Positions 8,134-16,679 of a DNA stretch of 64,000 nt are shown piece by piece (position 1 is the first letter of the stretch; each line of letters begins with the position of its first letter). Under the pieces are notes generated by a model. The model was not told the DNA's origin and did no database searches. It saw only the letters and a program-made list of their open reading frames with translations. Source of the DNA: BPJU01 sp964425225 (GTDB taxonomy: Bacteria > Planctomycetota > Planctomycetia > Pirellulales > Pirellulaceae); contig CAYRMD010000009.1 in the NCBI GenBank assembly GCA_964425225.1, positions 1 to 64,000 of the forward strand. Direction: 5' to 3'. The position numbers and the translations under genes are program-made.

Positions 8134-9714
8134 ATGAACGTAACGAAAGATAGTCCGATGTTCGCTGAGGAAAGCTCCTGGAACCCTACGCTTGAAGATT
8201 CTGGTCTTCGATGGCATCGCCAATTGTTGTGGGCAGCATTCGGAGCAGGCCTCGCCTTGGCTATCGTCCTGCGGTGGAGAGCCGTTCAAGAGAGTCTCTG
8301 GATCGACGAGCTCCACACGGCGTGGGTGGCAACAGGTCCTTGGCACGAGCTTTATCGACGAGCTGCCATCGGTAACCAAACGGTCGTATTCTTCGGGATC
8401 GAATGGTGGTTGATTCGCGCACTCGGCGCTCAGGATTGGGTCCTGCGCCTTCCTTCGCTGATTGCTTCGCTAGTAGCCGCGTTGGCGATTTTTTTCTTAG
8501 CAAGGCAGGCCACGCAACGCACCGATTGGGCCTTCGTTTGCTTATTGATCGCAGCCACGGACGGCCATGCGGTTTTTTTCGGAACCGAAGCCCGACCCTA
8601 TGCACTGGTCCTATTGATGGCGGTGTTGCATGTAGCCGCGCTTTGGCGCTGGTCAAAAGCGAACAGGTCAGGATACGCGCTTGCATGGTGGATCATAACA
8701 GGCGTGTTGATGTTTCACCTGCACGTTGCCAATTCCTGGTATCTGGCCTGGGAGATTGCCGTCGTACTGGTAGCAGCTTGGAAACGGCAATGTCTGGTGC
8801 GCACCCTGTGGTGGGTGCTTCTGAAAGTAACGGTTTTGCTGGCTAGCGCTTTACTATGCTTTCGAACCGTCACTCTCGTATGGGAGCGGTGGGAGCAGTG
8901 GACCGCACTGCGAGGGCCAAGCACTCTGATCCACGTACTGGCAAGTTTGCATCTGGGTTGGTATCTCCTTGGGGTTTGGTTGGTGGTGCTGGCAGCAGTA
9001 CTCGTTGGTGAACGGCACCGAGCAAAGCAGGGGCTGTGGCCGTTGTCGGTTTGGCTCTGGCTGGTGCCGACCGCAGGAGCCTGGGGGGCGATGCAGCTAG
9101 GACTGTTGCCCGTTGTGCTGCCGCGTTATCTTGTTGCGACAGCGCCTGCCGCTTGGCTGGCGGTGGCTCAAGTCGGCGCGCAGCTAAGTTGCTCGTTACG
9201 ACACTGGCTCAACCGTGTTGGGCTTGGTGTAGTGCTAGGTCTCGTGGTGTGGCTCAACGGTCCACGCTGGCAAATGATCCTGCAAGGTCAGCCGTGGCGC
9301 AATGAGAACTGGCGCAACGCCCTGGCAGTAGTGCAAGAGCACTTTCAAACGGGTGACGTTATTCTTCTACGTCCAGGACTGTTGGAACTGGAAACAGCTT
9401 GCAGGTCAACGGGGAATGCGGCCGGACTTGTGGAGTACCTAACGTTTCCTCTGAGAACCTTTTACAGTCCGAATTTGGCGCTCGAAACAGCGTACTTGTT
9501 AGACAACACGTGGCAGCCGCGTCTTGAAGCTGAGCAACTCATGCGGATCCGAAGGGCCCCGCGCGTGTGGATTGTGCTGCGTGCAGAACCGGAGGCGGCT
9601 GATCGGATACAAGAATACTTGGCACGCACGGTGTTCGAAGGGAATACCGGATGGCAGGTATTCTATTTTGGTCGGGTTCGTGTGGTCTTAATGGAAGCCG
9701 CCAAGTTGAACTGA
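8134..9714 (+). CDS. GT39-like integral membrane glycosyltransferase
   Basis: The 526-residue product has about ten hydrophobic segments beginning at residue 33 and resembles polyprenol-phosphate-sugar glycosyltransferases (GT39/ArnT/PMT superfamily). The first loop carries ESLWIDELHTAW with the Asp58-Glu59 pair that is catalytic in this group, and EARPYAL at 152-158 is another family landmark. The C-terminal 120 residues are soluble and probably periplasmic. It would transfer a sugar from a lipid carrier to a protein or glycan outside the membrane; the acceptor is unknown. It stands alone, upstream of a convergent HEAT-like gene. A second ATG at 8158 is an alternative start. Confidence 0.8.
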   Translation: MNVTKDSPMFAEESSWNPTLEDSGLRWHRQLLWAAFGAGLALAIVLRWRAVQESLWIDELHTAWVATGPWHELYRRAAIGNQTVVFFGIEWWLIRALGAQDWVLRLPSLIASLVAALAIFFLARQATQRTDWAFVCLLIAATDGHAVFFGTEARPYALVLLMAVLHVAALWRWSKANRSGYALAWWIITGVLMFHLHVANSWYLAWEIAVVLVAAWKRQCLVRTLWWVLLKVTVLLASALLCFRTVTLVWERWEQWTALRGPSTLIHVLASLHLGWYLLGVWLVVLAAVLVGERHRAKQGLWPLSVWLWLVPTAGAWGAMQLGLLPVVLPRYLVATAPAAWLAVAQVGAQLSCSLRHWLNRVGLGVVLGLVVWLNGPRWQMILQGQPWRNENWRNALAVVQEHFQTGDVILLRPGLLELETACRSTGNAAGLVEYLTFPLRTFYSPNLALETAYLLDNTWQPRLEAEQLMRIRRAPRVWIVLRAEPEAADRIQEYLARTVFEGNTGWQVFYFGRVRVVLMEAAKLN

Positions 9715-9760
9715 CGGAATCGGCTCCCTATAAGTCGAAGGATGGGATTAGAAATCGATC

Positions 9761-10546
9761 TTACTCGCGCTTTTTTGCTAGCGGTAAACCGAACCGAGGT
9801 GCGTACTGTTCGTAGACCTTGTAGGCTTCGGGATGCTGGCGCCGCAACTCATCGACGTTCCGGGCTTCTGCGCGATTGATAAGCTCTTTACCATTGTTAC
9901 CGGCAGGTTCCGACCATTCGATTTTGATCGAGTCGCCGCTTTGCTGGATGCGGACCTTTCTTCCGCCGGCTTCGTGGATGGCCACACTTCGATTAGCGAT
10001 GGCTTGCGCACCTTTGGCACCCACTTGGACTTGGCCCATGAAAATAGGTACCACTGCGCCATTGGCTCGCCCTGCTTGTGCCAGTTGGAGAGCAAGCAAC
10101 CGTTTTTGGATATCCAATGGCGACGGCTCTGGAGGAGGGTTGAGAATGGCGTCCGCCAGGCGGGCAACAGGGCCGTCGCCTTTGGCTAGTCGCTCAAGCA
10201 CAGCGCGGGCTTCGCGACGCAACTCCTCGCTCTCGGATCCGAAATGCCGTAGTAGTATCGCCAAGGCTCGGCTACGAACCTCCGCGTCGCTCGACTGAGC
10301 GGCCTGTTCCACATGCGGCAATGCTTGCAATCCCAAATCGGTCAGTCGGCGCATCGCCTCCTGCCGCTGGCGGAATAACGGCGCACCGAGCTTTTCCAAC
10401 CACTGTTCAGCCGAATCCGGCGGCACTGCCGAAGAGGAATTAGGAATATCACCCGCGACGGGATACGCGATCCATCCAGCACATACCAGCCACCACGCGA
10501 CTCGCAACGATCGCCACCCGTCGAGTTGTTGCCGGCGCATTGTCAT
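9761..10546 (-). CDS. Secreted or anchored HEAT-repeat-like protein
   Basis: The 261-residue product starts at ATG 10546 with GGAGGG eight bases upstream. An N-terminal hydrophobic stretch (VAWWLVCAGWIAYPVAG) suggests export. Residues about 45-130 have the alternating helical pattern of HEAT repeats (RQEAMRRLTDLGLQALPHVEQA and a second unit with EVRSRALAILLRHFG), likely a protein-protein scaffold. The rest is Gln/Ala-rich, then charged, with a PEAYKVYEQY segment near the C terminus. No enzymatic motif is visible. It is separated by about 120 bases from the metallophosphoesterase-like gene. Confidence 0.6.
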   Translation of the reverse strand: MTMRRQQLDGWRSLRVAWWLVCAGWIAYPVAGDIPNSSSAVPPDSAEQWLEKLGAPLFRQRQEAMRRLTDLGLQALPHVEQAAQSSDAEVRSRALAILLRHFGSESEELRREARAVLERLAKGDGPVARLADAILNPPPEPSPLDIQKRLLALQLAQAGRANGAVVPIFMGQVQVGAKGAQAIANRSVAIHEAGGRKVRIQQSGDSIKIEWSEPAGNNGKELINRAEARNVDELRRQHPEAYKVYEQYAPRFGLPLAKKRE

Positions 10547-10663
10547 GGCTCGCCCTCCGCTAAGCTACAACTTCTAGCATATTCTGATTATGATAACCAA
10601 CCGCACGCAATGCGCAAAGCAACCCTACTCGTTTTCCATCGATCAACTCGCAAGCCTGGTCAG

Positions 10664-11446
10664 CTACCATTTTCCACGACGTCGCTCTTTCTGAGGCAGA
10701 ATCTCGAGACACGTGGTCCACCATCCCGTCAGAATCGTCTCGACAAACTCTCCGGGCAATTTCTCACGGCGCATCTCGTCCGCCAACCTTCGATAGTCGT
10801 ATTCGACGGGAACAAAGGTAATATCGACAGTACCGCGGGCGACCTCCAGCAGGGTATACCAAACATGCGTATGACCGTCATTTTCCGGACGGCCTACCAC
10901 GCCGACATTGACAAACCAACGGTTGTTCCTAAGACGACGCTTCCATTTGATGCCCGTGTGGGTGACGGCGATCAGGTCGGCCTGGTACTGGTCGGCCAAC
11001 CAATCTAAGAAGGCAGTGGAAGTGGTTGACTCCCAAAGAAACTCATTGACACGCCGCGGGCTTCCGTGGCAAAGCAGAATCCGATGCCCGTCGCAGTCCA
11101 AACGCATCTGTGCCGGAAGCGATTTCATCCAACGCCGGTTTTCGATCGATGTGTGGCTGAGCGTGTAGTCATAGCTGATCTGAGCGAAGTAATTGTCACG
11201 AGGGTCCGTGTACCCGCACTGACAATTGTCCAGACCTCGAGCGACGGAATCGTCGTAGTTTCCTTGGATACAAGTGACCTGGTAGTCCCACAACAATGGA
11301 AAGACACGATCGGGATGTGGCCCAAATCCCCCGAGATCTCCCAGACAGTAAATAGCGTCCACCGAGCGGCGTCGACCGTCGGTTAACGCCTGTTCTAGAG
11401 CTAGATAGTTGTTGTATACGCCGCCGATCATCGCCAATCGCGTCAT
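10664..11446 (-). CDS. Metallophosphoesterase-fold protein lacking one metal site
   Basis: The 260-residue product has the layout of calcineurin-like phosphoesterases: GDLGGFGP with Asp37, GNYDD with Asn63, CHGSP with His127, and THT with His163. The first motif, normally SDIHGN, is here GGVYNN, so the Asp and His ligands are Gly9 and Tyr11; the last motif, normally GHTH, is THTG, so its second His is Gly165. The lost residues are those that bind the first metal, while the second-metal ligands remain. It may act with a single metal, or only bind a ligand. The start overlaps the radical SAM stop by four bases (ATGA), so the two are probably co-translated. Confidence 0.8.
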   Translation of the reverse strand: MTRLAMIGGVYNNYLALEQALTDGRRRSVDAIYCLGDLGGFGPHPDRVFPLLWDYQVTCIQGNYDDSVARGLDNCQCGYTDPRDNYFAQISYDYTLSHTSIENRRWMKSLPAQMRLDCDGHRILLCHGSPRRVNEFLWESTTSTAFLDWLADQYQADLIAVTHTGIKWKRRLRNNRWFVNVGVVGRPENDGHTHVWYTLLEVARGTVDITFVPVEYDYRRLADEMRREKLPGEFVETILTGWWTTCLEILPQKERRRGKW

Positions 11447-12378
11447 GGCAAGGGTCCCGCTGGCTGCGAAGGCTTACCCAACATGAGGTTTTCTGAACCA
11501 CCTGGATTGCTGCAAATGGCACCATATTGGTAGCAAGTCCAACATGCCGCATGGTTCAAAGTTGTCGGTCCCAGAGCCTCATCGAGCCGCTTGCCCAGAT
11601 AGGCGTCCGGCATTTCGACCAGAATCGGGCATACACACACGCCACGGCTGGTGACAGCCCTCGCCGTACGACAAACCAGTTGTTCGACCGGGTAGCCTTC
11701 CAGCATGTCGGAGCTCACTTTTTCGTCAGGCTGATAGCCACCGGATCGAGATTGCTCGGCTCCCAGTCGTAGCGCCGGTAATATTTTCAATCTCGGCTTT
11801 CCATAGCCGTGTTGGCGCAAAAGAGCCACAAAGCCCTCGACTATTTGGCGCTCCTGTTCTAAGGGCCACGTGCGTACGGCTGTGATAATCGGCAAAAAAC
11901 CATAGCGTACCAGCCGCTCAATCCCGCGCATCGTACGGCGAAACGTACCGGCACCTCGTACCGCGTCGTTCGATGCCTCGGTAAAGCCATCCAGGGAAAC
12001 GCGAAATTCTAGTGAATACAAACTACGGCGCTCTGCTTCCGCCAACCTCGCGATCCACGCGTCCTGCAAGACCGACGCGTTGGTCAATACACTGGCCGGA
12101 GCATATTCCAGCGTGTATTCCAAAATGCCGACCATGTCCCGATGGAGAAACGGCTCACCACCCGTAAAATAAAACTCCTTGACCCCCAACCGAAGTGCAT
12201 CTTGAATCAAGGCTTGCACGTCATGATAAGACAGCATCTGCAAACTATGATTCTTCGGGTGGCAACTTATAAAACAGTGAAAACATTGATAATTACAAAG
12301 TGTCCCGGCTATCTGGATCCATAAATGATCAAGATGATCTAACTCTAATAATGGGACTCGCAATGAAGAATCAGTCAT
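11443..12378 (-). CDS. Radical SAM protein with Cys-rich SPASM-like tail
   Basis: The 311-residue product carries the [4Fe-4S] motif CNYQCFHC (Cys28, Cys32, Cys35), with Cys39 nearby in FISC, then GGEP at 73-76 and a RVSLDG strand, all typical of radical SAM enzymes. The last third is rich in cysteines (CVCP, and CWTC at 279-282 with Cys289), consistent with auxiliary cluster binding as in SPASM or twitch proteins that modify peptides or make cofactors. No short precursor-peptide gene is visible beside it. It lies 9 bases after the flavoprotein gene and overlaps the phosphoesterase gene, so the three form one unit. The substrate is unknown. Confidence 0.8.
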   Translation of the reverse strand: MTDSSLRVPLLELDHLDHLWIQIAGTLCNYQCFHCFISCHPKNHSLQMLSYHDVQALIQDALRLGVKEFYFTGGEPFLHRDMVGILEYTLEYAPASVLTNASVLQDAWIARLAEAERRSLYSLEFRVSLDGFTEASNDAVRGAGTFRRTMRGIERLVRYGFLPIITAVRTWPLEQERQIVEGFVALLRQHGYGKPRLKILPALRLGAEQSRSGGYQPDEKVSSDMLEGYPVEQLVCRTARAVTSRGVCVCPILVEMPDAYLGKRLDEALGPTTLNHAACWTCYQYGAICSNPGGSENLMLGKPSQPAGPLP

Positions 12379-12387
12379 ATTTCGTCA

Positions 12388-13689
12388 CTAAATCTTTATC
12401 GGTCGTACTGTGCTATATAAGTCCAAATCAGCTCTTCCGCCGACAATAGCGAAAAGGTTGCGTATTTGTTGCAATCCATTCTGATAGAGAAAGTGTGACA
12501 GGCGCCCGAAGCTTTTGGCTCCTAATACATAGAAGTTAGGTTCCGTAGTCACGAGAGCGTCAATACTGCTTCCGGATGCAGCCAGGCAATCCGATCCAGA
12601 TTCTAGCAACAACTGAGCGGCCAACCGCATGGGACCCTCGGTAGCGTAGCACTGGTGCACGTGCAGCTCGCGTACCAGCGACCAATCCGGCTGATAACCC
12701 ACATGAGCCACAATCCGGTCGAACTGCAACGTCTGTCGGCTGCGGCGGGGTGTCGTGTGGTTTATCGCACCATCGATCGGGCTTGAAAGCTCAACGGTAA
12801 AGCGATCGCCGTCCCAAAAAACCTGCTCGACCTGCCAGTCGGGACGATGCTCGATTGCCGGATGGCTGCGTGCAAGGCGATTGGCTTCTGATGCCAGCGT
12901 GTCGCGCTCCGCCAATGGATCTTGAGGAAAGCGCACGATGGGCCCGTCACTTCCTGAGGATGATCGGGTGATCCAAACCACATGCGTGCCAGGAGACTGA
13001 TCTGCCAACGAGGCTAATCTTGCCACAGTTGTGGCAGCCGAATAACCAGAACCGACCAGCAGAATGTGGCACCCCGCGTAGAGCTGGCGATCGCCTCCTT
13101 CAAGATCCGGTAGATGGTAGACGATCCGCTGCCGACATTGACGCTCGCCGATAGCCGGAGCACCACCTGGACCGATCCACCGCGGCCATTGATAAACGCC
13201 CGTAGCATCGACCACCAGATCAGCCTCCGCTGTCCGTTCAACTCCCGCATGGTCCACGTACAAGACGCGGAATGGGTACTCATTGCGCTGTTCAGGGCGA
13301 TTCCAACAATGGCCTTTAGGACAGCCCACTCGTGCTACGTCTGTCACCGTGACATTTTCTATCAGACAATCGGCCAGTAGATCGGTGCGCGAAAGGGGCA
13401 ACAAATACTCGTCGATCCATTGTTGCCCGGTAAGACACGCATCCGCCGGTGGCGGGCGGTATCCCGGTTCTTGAGCCTCGATCGCAGCCAGTCCCAACGA
13501 TGAGCGATTCATGGCAAAGGGACTGAACATGCGCACGTGGCCCCATCGCCGGACGTTTTGTGCAACGTGGCCCTGCTCGAAAACCCTCACCGAATACCCG
13601 AGAAATCGCGCATACAGGGCGGCTTCTAAACCGATCGGACCAGCCCCTATCACGGCAATCCTTGCGGGTGCATCCAAAGCGAATGTCAT
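12388..13689 (-). CDS. FAD/NAD(P)-binding oxidoreductase
   Basis: From ATG 13689 the product is 433 residues and opens with the Rossmann motif IAVIGAGPIGLEA (glycines at 15, 17 and 20). A second dinucleotide motif, LLVGSGYSAATTVARL, sits near residue 200, and an ATG-like DATGVYQWP stretch lies between them. This two-Rossmann layout fits flavin monooxygenases and thioredoxin-reductase-like enzymes. The open frame extends 14 codons upstream without a better start. A short gap of 9 bases links it to the radical SAM gene, so it probably provides electrons or an oxidation step to that pathway. The exact reaction cannot be given. Confidence 0.75.
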   Translation of the reverse strand: MTFALDAPARIAVIGAGPIGLEAALYARFLGYSVRVFEQGHVAQNVRRWGHVRMFSPFAMNRSSLGLAAIEAQEPGYRPPPADACLTGQQWIDEYLLPLSRTDLLADCLIENVTVTDVARVGCPKGHCWNRPEQRNEYPFRVLYVDHAGVERTAEADLVVDATGVYQWPRWIGPGGAPAIGERQCRQRIVYHLPDLEGGDRQLYAGCHILLVGSGYSAATTVARLASLADQSPGTHVVWITRSSSGSDGPIVRFPQDPLAERDTLASEANRLARSHPAIEHRPDWQVEQVFWDGDRFTVELSSPIDGAINHTTPRRSRQTLQFDRIVAHVGYQPDWSLVRELHVHQCYATEGPMRLAAQLLLESGSDCLAASGSSIDALVTTEPNFYVLGAKSFGRLSHFLYQNGLQQIRNLFAIVGGRADLDLYSTVRPIKI

Positions 13690-13831
13690 TGTACTTTCAA
13701 ACCCAAGATGAAAAACGGAGGTTGCTTCCACGGGCCAAACGGCCGGGCCAACAGCACACCCGACCCTAGCCAGCCAAATGGCGACGCGTGTGCCAGGAAT
13801 CCAGACACCTATCCGGCAGCATAGGTTTCTC

Positions 13832-15010
13832 CTAGTGCTCCACGTGACCTAAACCGGCTAACGTTGTCCGGCCAGGACGGCAAGCGGCGCGATTCAAGCT
13901 GAACGGTGCGAGGTCGATCCGAGGAATTCCTCCGGTGAGCAAATCGGCCATCACTTGCGCTGTAGCGGGTGCCAAGTAAAGACCGCTTCGGAAATGTCCC
14001 GCGCAGACATACAGGTTTTCCCACGGAGTCGCCTGTCCCAGGTAGGGCCACCCGTCAAAACTACCCGGCCGCAGCCCTGCCCAGGCCCGCGCTACGGGCA
14101 GTTGGGCAATGGCCGGCAGGAGCCTTCGTGCGAACTGCGTCAATTGCTCGACAGCCTCGGTAGTTATTTCCTTACAATAGCCGACCTCCTCCTCGGTGGA
14201 ACCGACCAAGAGCAACCCGTCTTGGCGAGCTACCAGGTAGCGGGAACCCTCGTTCCATATGTGCCGCAGCGGCGGCTGTTCGAGCATGAACACGACAATC
14301 TGACCGCGAATGGGAAGGATGCCGGTGGCTACACCCAGTTGACGCAAAAGGGGGTAACTCCAGGCCCCGGCCGCTACGCAAAACGTATCCGCTCGAATTG
14401 CTCCGTGGGCACAGCACCAGGCACGGATGCGACTTCCGTCGATGTGCCACTGGCCTTCGCCAGCTTGTTCCAGGATCTGCACTCCCCGCCGGCGACAACT
14501 GGCTGCTAGCGCCTGTAGTAATCGAGGATTCCGTACCTGGGCCTCGTCCGGAACATGATACACCGCGCGCAAACGGCCGTGGTCCCAAGCCGCAAGCAAA
14601 GCCGGTTCGTGTTCGGCAAGGGCATTTCTGTCCCAACGCTCGATCATGATTCCTTCTTCGTGCCATTGTTCGGCAAGCCCCAACAGAGCCGCGGCTTCAC
14701 CGGGGGTTTCCGCCAGGTACAAGCCGCCACAGCGGCGGTACTGGATATCGATTCCCGTTTCTTCGAATAGCTCTTCGGCCCAAACAGGGTGCAGTCGAAA
14801 TGCCATGGCACGGAGTTGATCGTATGGATGCAAAGCAGCCTGCTCCGAAGCCGGCGGCAGAATGCCGGCGCCGGCCCACGAGGCTTCACGTCCCACTTGG
14901 CCACGTTCGACGACGGCCACGCGCACAGCGCGACGTGCTAGCTCTCGAGCTAAAGCCAGCCCGATGACCCCCCCGCCCAATACCACACAATCAAAACAGC
15001 TCGTCGTCAT
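13832..15010 (-). CDS. thiO: Glycine oxidase ThiO
   Basis: The 392-residue product belongs to the D-amino-acid oxidase family. The FAD motif VVLGGGVIGLALARELA begins at residue 9, and ERGQVGREASWAGAGIL follows as in ThiO. The C-terminal part carries ARAWAGLRPGSFDGWPYLG and a GHFRSGLYLAPATA stretch, which contact the flavin in glycine oxidases. ThiO makes dehydroglycine for the thiazole half of thiamine. ATG 15010 overlaps the TGA of the preceding transferase gene (ATGA); an in-frame upstream codon exists but lies inside that gene. No other thiamine genes are adjacent, so a broader amino-acid oxidase role is possible. Confidence 0.82.
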   Translation of the reverse strand: MTTSCFDCVVLGGGVIGLALARELARRAVRVAVVERGQVGREASWAGAGILPPASEQAALHPYDQLRAMAFRLHPVWAEELFEETGIDIQYRRCGGLYLAETPGEAAALLGLAEQWHEEGIMIERWDRNALAEHEPALLAAWDHGRLRAVYHVPDEAQVRNPRLLQALAASCRRRGVQILEQAGEGQWHIDGSRIRAWCCAHGAIRADTFCVAAGAWSYPLLRQLGVATGILPIRGQIVVFMLEQPPLRHIWNEGSRYLVARQDGLLLVGSTEEEVGYCKEITTEAVEQLTQFARRLLPAIAQLPVARAWAGLRPGSFDGWPYLGQATPWENLYVCAGHFRSGLYLAPATAQVMADLLTGGIPRIDLAPFSLNRAACRPGRTTLAGLGHVEH

Positions 15011-15714
15011 GCTGCTCGATCCATCAGACGACACACCATGGCTAACAAACGCCGAGCCAGAGGATCAGCCGAGTAGTCGCACCGCAGATCGATCGCCAGG
15101 CGCTGCAAATCTTCCTGTCGATCCACGTCGTACCACATGGGCAGCAAACGGTACGGGGTGCGACTCTGCTCGAGCCGCTCGATGGTGCAGGCCAACACCT
15201 CTGGACTACCCCAGTCGATCCCACTCCATAAATCGCACACCGACCGGCTTATTCCGATCAAGTAATAGCCTCCGTCGAAGGCCGGACCCAATACGACCGG
15301 CACATCGGCTAGCCATCGCCAAGCCAAGTCCAACCAACCATCCGGTAGCGTAGGACTGTCGCTTCCGACGATAACGATTCGTCGGGCAACCATTTGCGCC
15401 TCACGAACAGCATTTCGAAGCCGCTCTCCCAGGTCTGCCCCGTGTTGCTGTCGACATTGCCAACATTGCGGAACACGTCGTGGCTGCCAAGCTCGTGAAC
15501 CATCCGGGGCACAAAACAACCAGCGAACATCACCCGAGCTTTTCCATCGTACTAGCAACCAGCGGACCACCCGAGCATGAAAGGAAGCAGCTAACCACGG
15601 CCCGACACTCGACGCTAAACGCGTCTTAACCAAACCTGGTCTCCAGGGCTTTACGAAAACCCCTAAGAACGTTTCGACCAAGGGGCAATACTCCCTAACC
15701 CTTCGATTTGCCAT
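15007..15714 (-). CDS. DUF2064 / TIGR04282-type glycosyltransferase
   Basis: From ATG 15714 the product has 235 residues. FVKPWRPGLVKTRLA near the N terminus is the signature of DUF2064 nucleotide-sugar transferase-fold proteins, and IVGSDSPTLP plus the GPAFDGGYYLIG segment mark the GT-A-like nucleotide site. Members of this group occur near arsenosugar and cofactor genes, but their substrates are poorly known. A longer frame to 15804 exists; I chose 15714 because the longer one would run far into the glutaredoxin gene. The start overlaps the glutaredoxin end by 20 bases and the stop overlaps thiO by four. Confidence 0.75.
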   Translation of the reverse strand: MANRRVREYCPLVETFLGVFVKPWRPGLVKTRLASSVGPWLAASFHARVVRWLLVRWKSSGDVRWLFCAPDGSRAWQPRRVPQCWQCRQQHGADLGERLRNAVREAQMVARRIVIVGSDSPTLPDGWLDLAWRWLADVPVVLGPAFDGGYYLIGISRSVCDLWSGIDWGSPEVLACTIERLEQSRTPYRLLPMWYDVDRQEDLQRLAIDLRCDYSADPLARRLLAMVCRLMDRAA

Positions 15715-16000
15715 CTCGCAACAGGCGACGAAGCAATAGCGGATTGACCTTGCCGCGAAAGCGAATTCTGCCATCGATCTCGACCACCGGCACACAGGTG
15801 TCAAAGCGTTTCCGCAAATCCTCGTCGCCGTCTATGTCCACAACCACCGGCTGCAGGCCATGTTCATTGAGCGTGTGGTAGGCCTCCTGGCACAATGGAC
15901 AATCAGCTCGACTATAAAGAATTACCTTCGTACTGGGCAAAGAGCCTTCCGGTACTTTGCGAATCCCCAGTCGCCGACCCAACCAATCCATCCAAGTCAT
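15695..16000 (-). CDS. Glutaredoxin-like protein
   Basis: The 101-residue product has a thioredoxin fold signature: the CPLC active site (Cys34, Cys37) after strand VILYSRADC, a VVVDIDGDEDL strand, and a cis-Pro motif CVPVVEIDG. It matches the small DUF836/glutaredoxin-like family that reduces disulfides or carries an iron-sulfur cluster. A short amphipathic N-terminal extension precedes the domain. It is the first gene of a coupled three-gene run with the DUF2064 transferase and ThiO; the redox partner is not apparent. No strong ribosome site is visible. Confidence 0.8.
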   Translation of the reverse strand: MTWMDWLGRRLGIRKVPEGSLPSTKVILYSRADCPLCQEAYHTLNEHGLQPVVVDIDGDEDLRKRFDTCVPVVEIDGRIRFRGKVNPLLLRRLLRDGKSKG

Positions 16001-16287
16001 TTGGTAAGCGCTTCGCCGCGTTGAGTTCTGAGTATTGGTTTACACCCCGTAGCGAGTGGCGCACCGCCATTCCCTCTTTCCACAGTACCGCACGTTGCGT
16101 GCAAACGAAAGCATCCCCGGAGCGATCAGACGATGGGAACCGAAAAGTTTAGGCGAGCCCGGCCAATGGATCTTCGTTCCATGCCGAAAGCGCCACGAAT
16201 TTAATGCACCTGGGTAAAACTCGATCCGTTGGGGCGGATTCCTAAACCTCCCCGTTTAAACAGAACAATGGGGCTCGATTCGCACAA

Positions 16288-16313
16288 GGCGGCTCGCTGA
16301 CGGTCGCGGTTCC
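16288..16313 (-). repeat. Dispersed hairpin repeat, module A only
   Basis: The minus strand reads CCGCGACC-GTCA-GCGAGCCG, a diverged copy of the tandem-GA hairpin found at other intergenic sites of this window. No AACGCAAAGG module follows. Confidence 0.45.
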
Positions 16314-16350
16314 GTTCGAGTGCTGCTGTCGCGATGTTGCCAAGACCGAT

Positions 16351-16435
16351 TATAATACTTTTTATGTATAGATGAATACACAGTCTGTTGCATTTCTTAC
16401 GAGGAATCCCTCGACGGGCCCGAGGGGTTCTTTAT
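16351..16435 (+). ncRNA. Candidate small RNA or leader with terminator-like hairpin
   Basis: A perfect TATAAT at 16351-16356 is followed about 50 bases later by a 10-bp hairpin, GAATCCCTCG (16404-16413) with CGAGGGGTTC (16421-16430), then a short T-rich run. The small stem TGTAT/ATACA lies between them. No good -35 box is visible at the right spacing, so the promoter is weak evidence. As no plus-strand gene lies upstream, the hairpin would end either a small RNA of roughly 75 nt or an attenuated leader of the downstream HEXXH gene. Confidence 0.25.
16404..16434 (+). terminator. Strong hairpin with short T-rich tail
   Basis: A ten-pair stem with one G-T pair and a seven-base loop is followed by TTTA. 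On the minus strand no T-run follows, so a plus-strand role is more likely. Confidence 0.45.
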
Positions 16436-16475
16436 GGAGCTTATTTCTTAAATCTATGATACACAATGGTTTGCG

Positions 16476-16493
16476 TTTTGTTCTTGAACAAAA
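16476..16493. promoter_or_regulatory. 18-bp perfect palindrome, possible operator
   Basis: TTTTGTTC-TT-GAACAAAA is a perfect dyad about 190 bases before the HEXXH gene. Its length and symmetry suit a dimeric repressor site; no matching copy was noticed elsewhere in the window. Confidence 0.3.
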
Positions 16494-16679
16494 AGCCGAT
16501 TTCTTCCTAAGATGTAGGAGGCGGTGCGACGGGTGATGCGGTCGCCTTGAGCCGCTGCTTGTGGCACAATAGCCCGCCGAACGGAATGGGCTTGTCGAGT
16601 CAATCGCGAGGCGCTTCTTGGTTAGTCGTTGCTGTGCCGAGGGCGCTTCACGGGTAATCATGAAACTGGTTAGGCACGT

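Larger units (their letters stand above)
16001..16679. other. Gene-free stretch with hairpins, a palindrome and one repeat copy
   Basis: About 680 bases have no convincing gene. They contain a copy of the dispersed hairpin repeat (16288-16313), a perfect TATAAT at 16351, a strong hairpin (16404-16430) and an 18-bp palindrome (16476-16493). The minus-strand frame across 16362-16811 is a shadow with no family features. Confidence 0.5.

Noticed and set aside
16476..16493. Palindrome as a LexA site
   Set aside because: The known LexA sites have GAAC and GTTC in the opposite order and no similar sequence was seen upstream of recA.
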